Source of the DNA: an uncultured Draconibacterium sp.
GTDB lineage: Bacteria; Bacteroidota; Bacteroidia; Bacteroidales; Prolixibacteraceae
Assembly: GCA_947492175.1 (NCBI GenBank)
Contig: CANLMQ010000001.1
Span: 298,238 to 362,237, forward strand
Direction: 5' to 3'
DNA: 64,000 bases
The translations under genes and the position numbers were made by a program. The notes below the pieces were generated by a model. It was not told where the DNA came from. It saw nothing but the letters and a program-made list of their open reading frames with translations, and did no database searches. Positions within the stretch are counted from its first letter, which is position 1. Each line of letters begins with the position of its first letter. Shown one piece after another: positions 62,763 through 64,000 of this stretch.

Positions 62763-63524
62763 TTATTGATTTTCTAAAAATGGTTTTAACATCCACAAAT
62801 ATTCCTTTTTTTCATTACCTAAGAAAAGTAATATATGTTGTTCAATAGTATTTAAAGCAGATGCCGCCCAATCCTTAGTTTTTTTATTTTCTAACATTAA
62901 ATCTCTGGAGTCATCGTAGATTTCTGTTTCTGAAAAAGGTCCACCATGAACATACGATGAAAGTTTATTGTATTCGTCGAGAAATCTAAGCATAAAGTCA
63001 TGAAGAGCTTTATTATCCATAATATTTTCTTGATTTGAATTCAATTGTTTTAAGATATTATCAATCTTAAACTTGTTTCCAATGCTATTTATTTCTTGAT
63101 ATTGTGATTGTGTTACTTCCTTAAACTCACTATACTTATTTTTTACGTAATCTAATCCATTGATATTTTTTGTAATACCAGCTCTTATATTGTCAATCTT
63201 TTGAGTGTAACCTTTCTGCTTAAAAAACTCTTGGATAAAATATTCCTGATAGTATTCTTCTCCTATTTTGTCTTGTTTAGAATTAATATTTTCATTGAAG
63301 ATAAAATATGAAACTATTAAATGTTCGAATAAAGCTCTAAGTAAAATTTTCCCAGAATAAGCTTCTTCCACAGTGTCAATTTTATCGATTACAGCTTTCA
63401 ATGATGAAATTTTGAGATAATATCGATGTAACACTTTTCCCGTTTTCGGAAACTTTGAATTTTTAATATCATTTTCAATCTGTGTTATGTTTGATGTAAA
63501 GATTTTGTCAAGCATATTGGTCAT
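62763..63524 (-). CDS. DUF5677-like protein of unknown function
   Basis: A 253-residue, largely helical soluble protein. The pattern ILLRALFEHLIVSYFIF near residues 65-80 and YNKLSSYVHGGPFSETE near 190-206 match the DUF5677-type layout (conserved Arg/Glu helix and LSxxxHG motif), which is often found in accessory regions and is sometimes compared with HEPN-like helical proteins. No function is established. The start at 63524 overlaps the end of an upstream gene remnant by 17 bp, implying a former operon; an alternative ATG lies at 63515. Codon use is AT-rich. Confidence 0.6.
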   Translation of the reverse strand: MTNMLDKIFTSNITQIENDIKNSKFPKTGKVLHRYYLKISSLKAVIDKIDTVEEAYSGKILLRALFEHLIVSYFIFNENINSKQDKIGEEYYQEYFIQEFFKQKGYTQKIDNIRAGITKNINGLDYVKNKYSEFKEVTQSQYQEINSIGNKFKIDNILKQLNSNQENIMDNKALHDFMLRFLDEYNKLSSYVHGGPFSETEIYDDSRDLMLENKKTKDWAASALNTIEQHILLFLGNEKKEYLWMLKPFLENQ

Positions 63525-63669
63525 TTAAAATTGTATCTAATGTATGTGGAACCCAACTTTTTGTAGAAAGTAGTTCAATTAGTGTTTTTTTGTTGCCTTG
63601 CTCTTGCTTTATTGTGGGTGCGCATTCAACGGTTTTTATTTTTCTTCTAAAATAATCACAATATGTTAA
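63508..63669 (-). pseudogene. 3' remnant of a lost gene upstream of the DUF5677-like gene
   Basis: On the minus strand, 53 open codons end in TGA at 63508-63510. The peptide is coding-like, for example KTVECAPTIKQEQGNKK and TKSWVPHTLDTILNDQYA, but it begins right after a TAG with no ATG, GTG or TTG, and the 41-bp repeat lies just beyond. It overlaps the next gene's start by 17 bp, as coupled genes do. The simplest reading is the tail of a gene whose 5' part was lost. Confidence 0.5.
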
Positions 63670-63735
63670 CTACGAAATAAAATCGCTTGTATTTTAGCTA
63701 CACATCGTTTAGCAGAGATGAGTATACCCGCCACG

Positions 63736-64000
63736 GTATGTCCGGCCACTTTTTCGGGGCATGGTAAGTCACCAAAGGTTGCCCGACGATTTTTTCATCG
63801 CATGGTGAGTCACCAAGCCTTGTCCGGCCAGTTTTTCACCTCGTGGTGGATCACCAAACCTTGTCCGATCAATTTCTCACCTCGTGGTGGATCACCAAAC
63901 CTTGTCCGATCAATTTTTCATCTCATGGTGAGTCACCAAGCCTTGTCCGGCCAGTTTTTCACCTCGTGGTGGATCACCAAACCTTGTCCGATCAATTTCT
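63736..64000. repeat. 41-bp tandem repeat, continues past the window edge
   Basis: At least six full units and part of a seventh, with exact 41-bp spacing (TGTCCG-type marks at 63818, 63859, 63900, 63941 and 63982; two older, diverged units to the left). Each unit has the form TTGTCCGGCCAGTTTTTCAC then a CTCGTGGTGGATCACC segment, which can fold as CACC-TCGT-GGTG or GGTG-GAT-CACC. Because 41 is not a multiple of 3, it cannot encode a regular protein repeat. It is more GC-rich than the flanking DNA. Unit variants alternate, suggesting higher-order duplication. Confidence 0.85.

Noticed and set aside
63669..63735. Integron attC-like site beside the accessory genes
   Set aside because: Words such as GTTTAGC and GTTAACA do not fit the GTTRRRY/RYYYAAC core pair, and no integrase is seen.
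63736..64000. CRISPR array
   Set aside because: The 41-bp units are contiguous with no unique spacers, and no cas genes are present.

Overview
The window is about 64 kb of a Bacteroidota chromosome. The lineage is inferred as Marinilabiliales/Prolixibacteraceae-like from gene content, not from any marker gene. Evidence includes a SusC/SusD pair, an ECF sigma/FecR pair, a T9SS-type C-terminal sorting domain, a TonB receptor/DUF4249 pair, many SPII lipoproteins, TAnnTTTG-type -7 boxes and AT-rich spacers. No rRNA, tRNA, CRISPR array or complete insertion sequence was seen.

Layout. 0-3.3 kb: rtcB (cut by the window edge), a fabF-like ketosynthase and a ferredoxin-nitroreductase. 4.3-10 kb: an eight-gene minus-strand arsenic operon in transcription order arsR, thioredoxin, ArsF-like, ArsG-like, permease, P5CR-like dehydrogenase, arsC, ACR3, with two ArsR-type palindromes at its head. 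10-12.6 kb: hrpB. 13.6-19.8 kb: a tight plus-strand operon that looks like an uncharacterised terpenoid pathway: ferredoxin, radical SAM enzyme, DUF116-prenyl diphosphate synthase fusion, a small alpha-toroid protein and a class II cyclase with DGDD. 20-27 kb: housekeeping and orphan genes (YchJ, acyl-CoA dehydrogenase, ApbE, acylphosphatase, aromatic amino acid decarboxylase). 27.4-32.6 kb: the spermidine pathway through carboxyspermidine, in two divergent arms. 32.6-39.9 kb: GH29 fucosidase, a candidate ~500-nt structured RNA, K+ channel, kdsA, DinB, SpmA/B-like protein and an unknown membrane protein. 40-45.2 kb: an unsaturated uronate operon (GH88, KduI, KduD, DUF4861) divergent from a LacI regulator, with a perfect 14-bp palindrome between them. 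45.5-54 kb: ECF sigma, FecR, SusC, SusD and a convergent sialidase. 54-59 kb: T9SS cargo, TonB receptor, DUF4249 lipoprotein. 59-62.3 kb: YbbR, coaE, DjlA-like, MOSC. 62.3-64 kb: an AT-rich accessory patch with a protein of five 19-residue repeats, a DUF5677-like protein, the 3' remnant of a lost gene, and a 41-bp tandem repeat running off the edge.

The two most striking unexplained signals are non-coding. First, a leader of about 95 nt occurs five times directly before start codons (fabF-like, P5CR-like, ArsP-like permease, ArsF-like, and a membrane protein 30 kb away). It has a conserved long-range stem containing a tandem GA/GA internal loop, plus a second possible stem that would cover the start codon. 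Second, there is a promoter-to-terminator transcription unit of about 500 nt at 34.5-35.05 kb without a convincing ORF. The terpenoid operon is the best protein-level candidate for an undescribed system.
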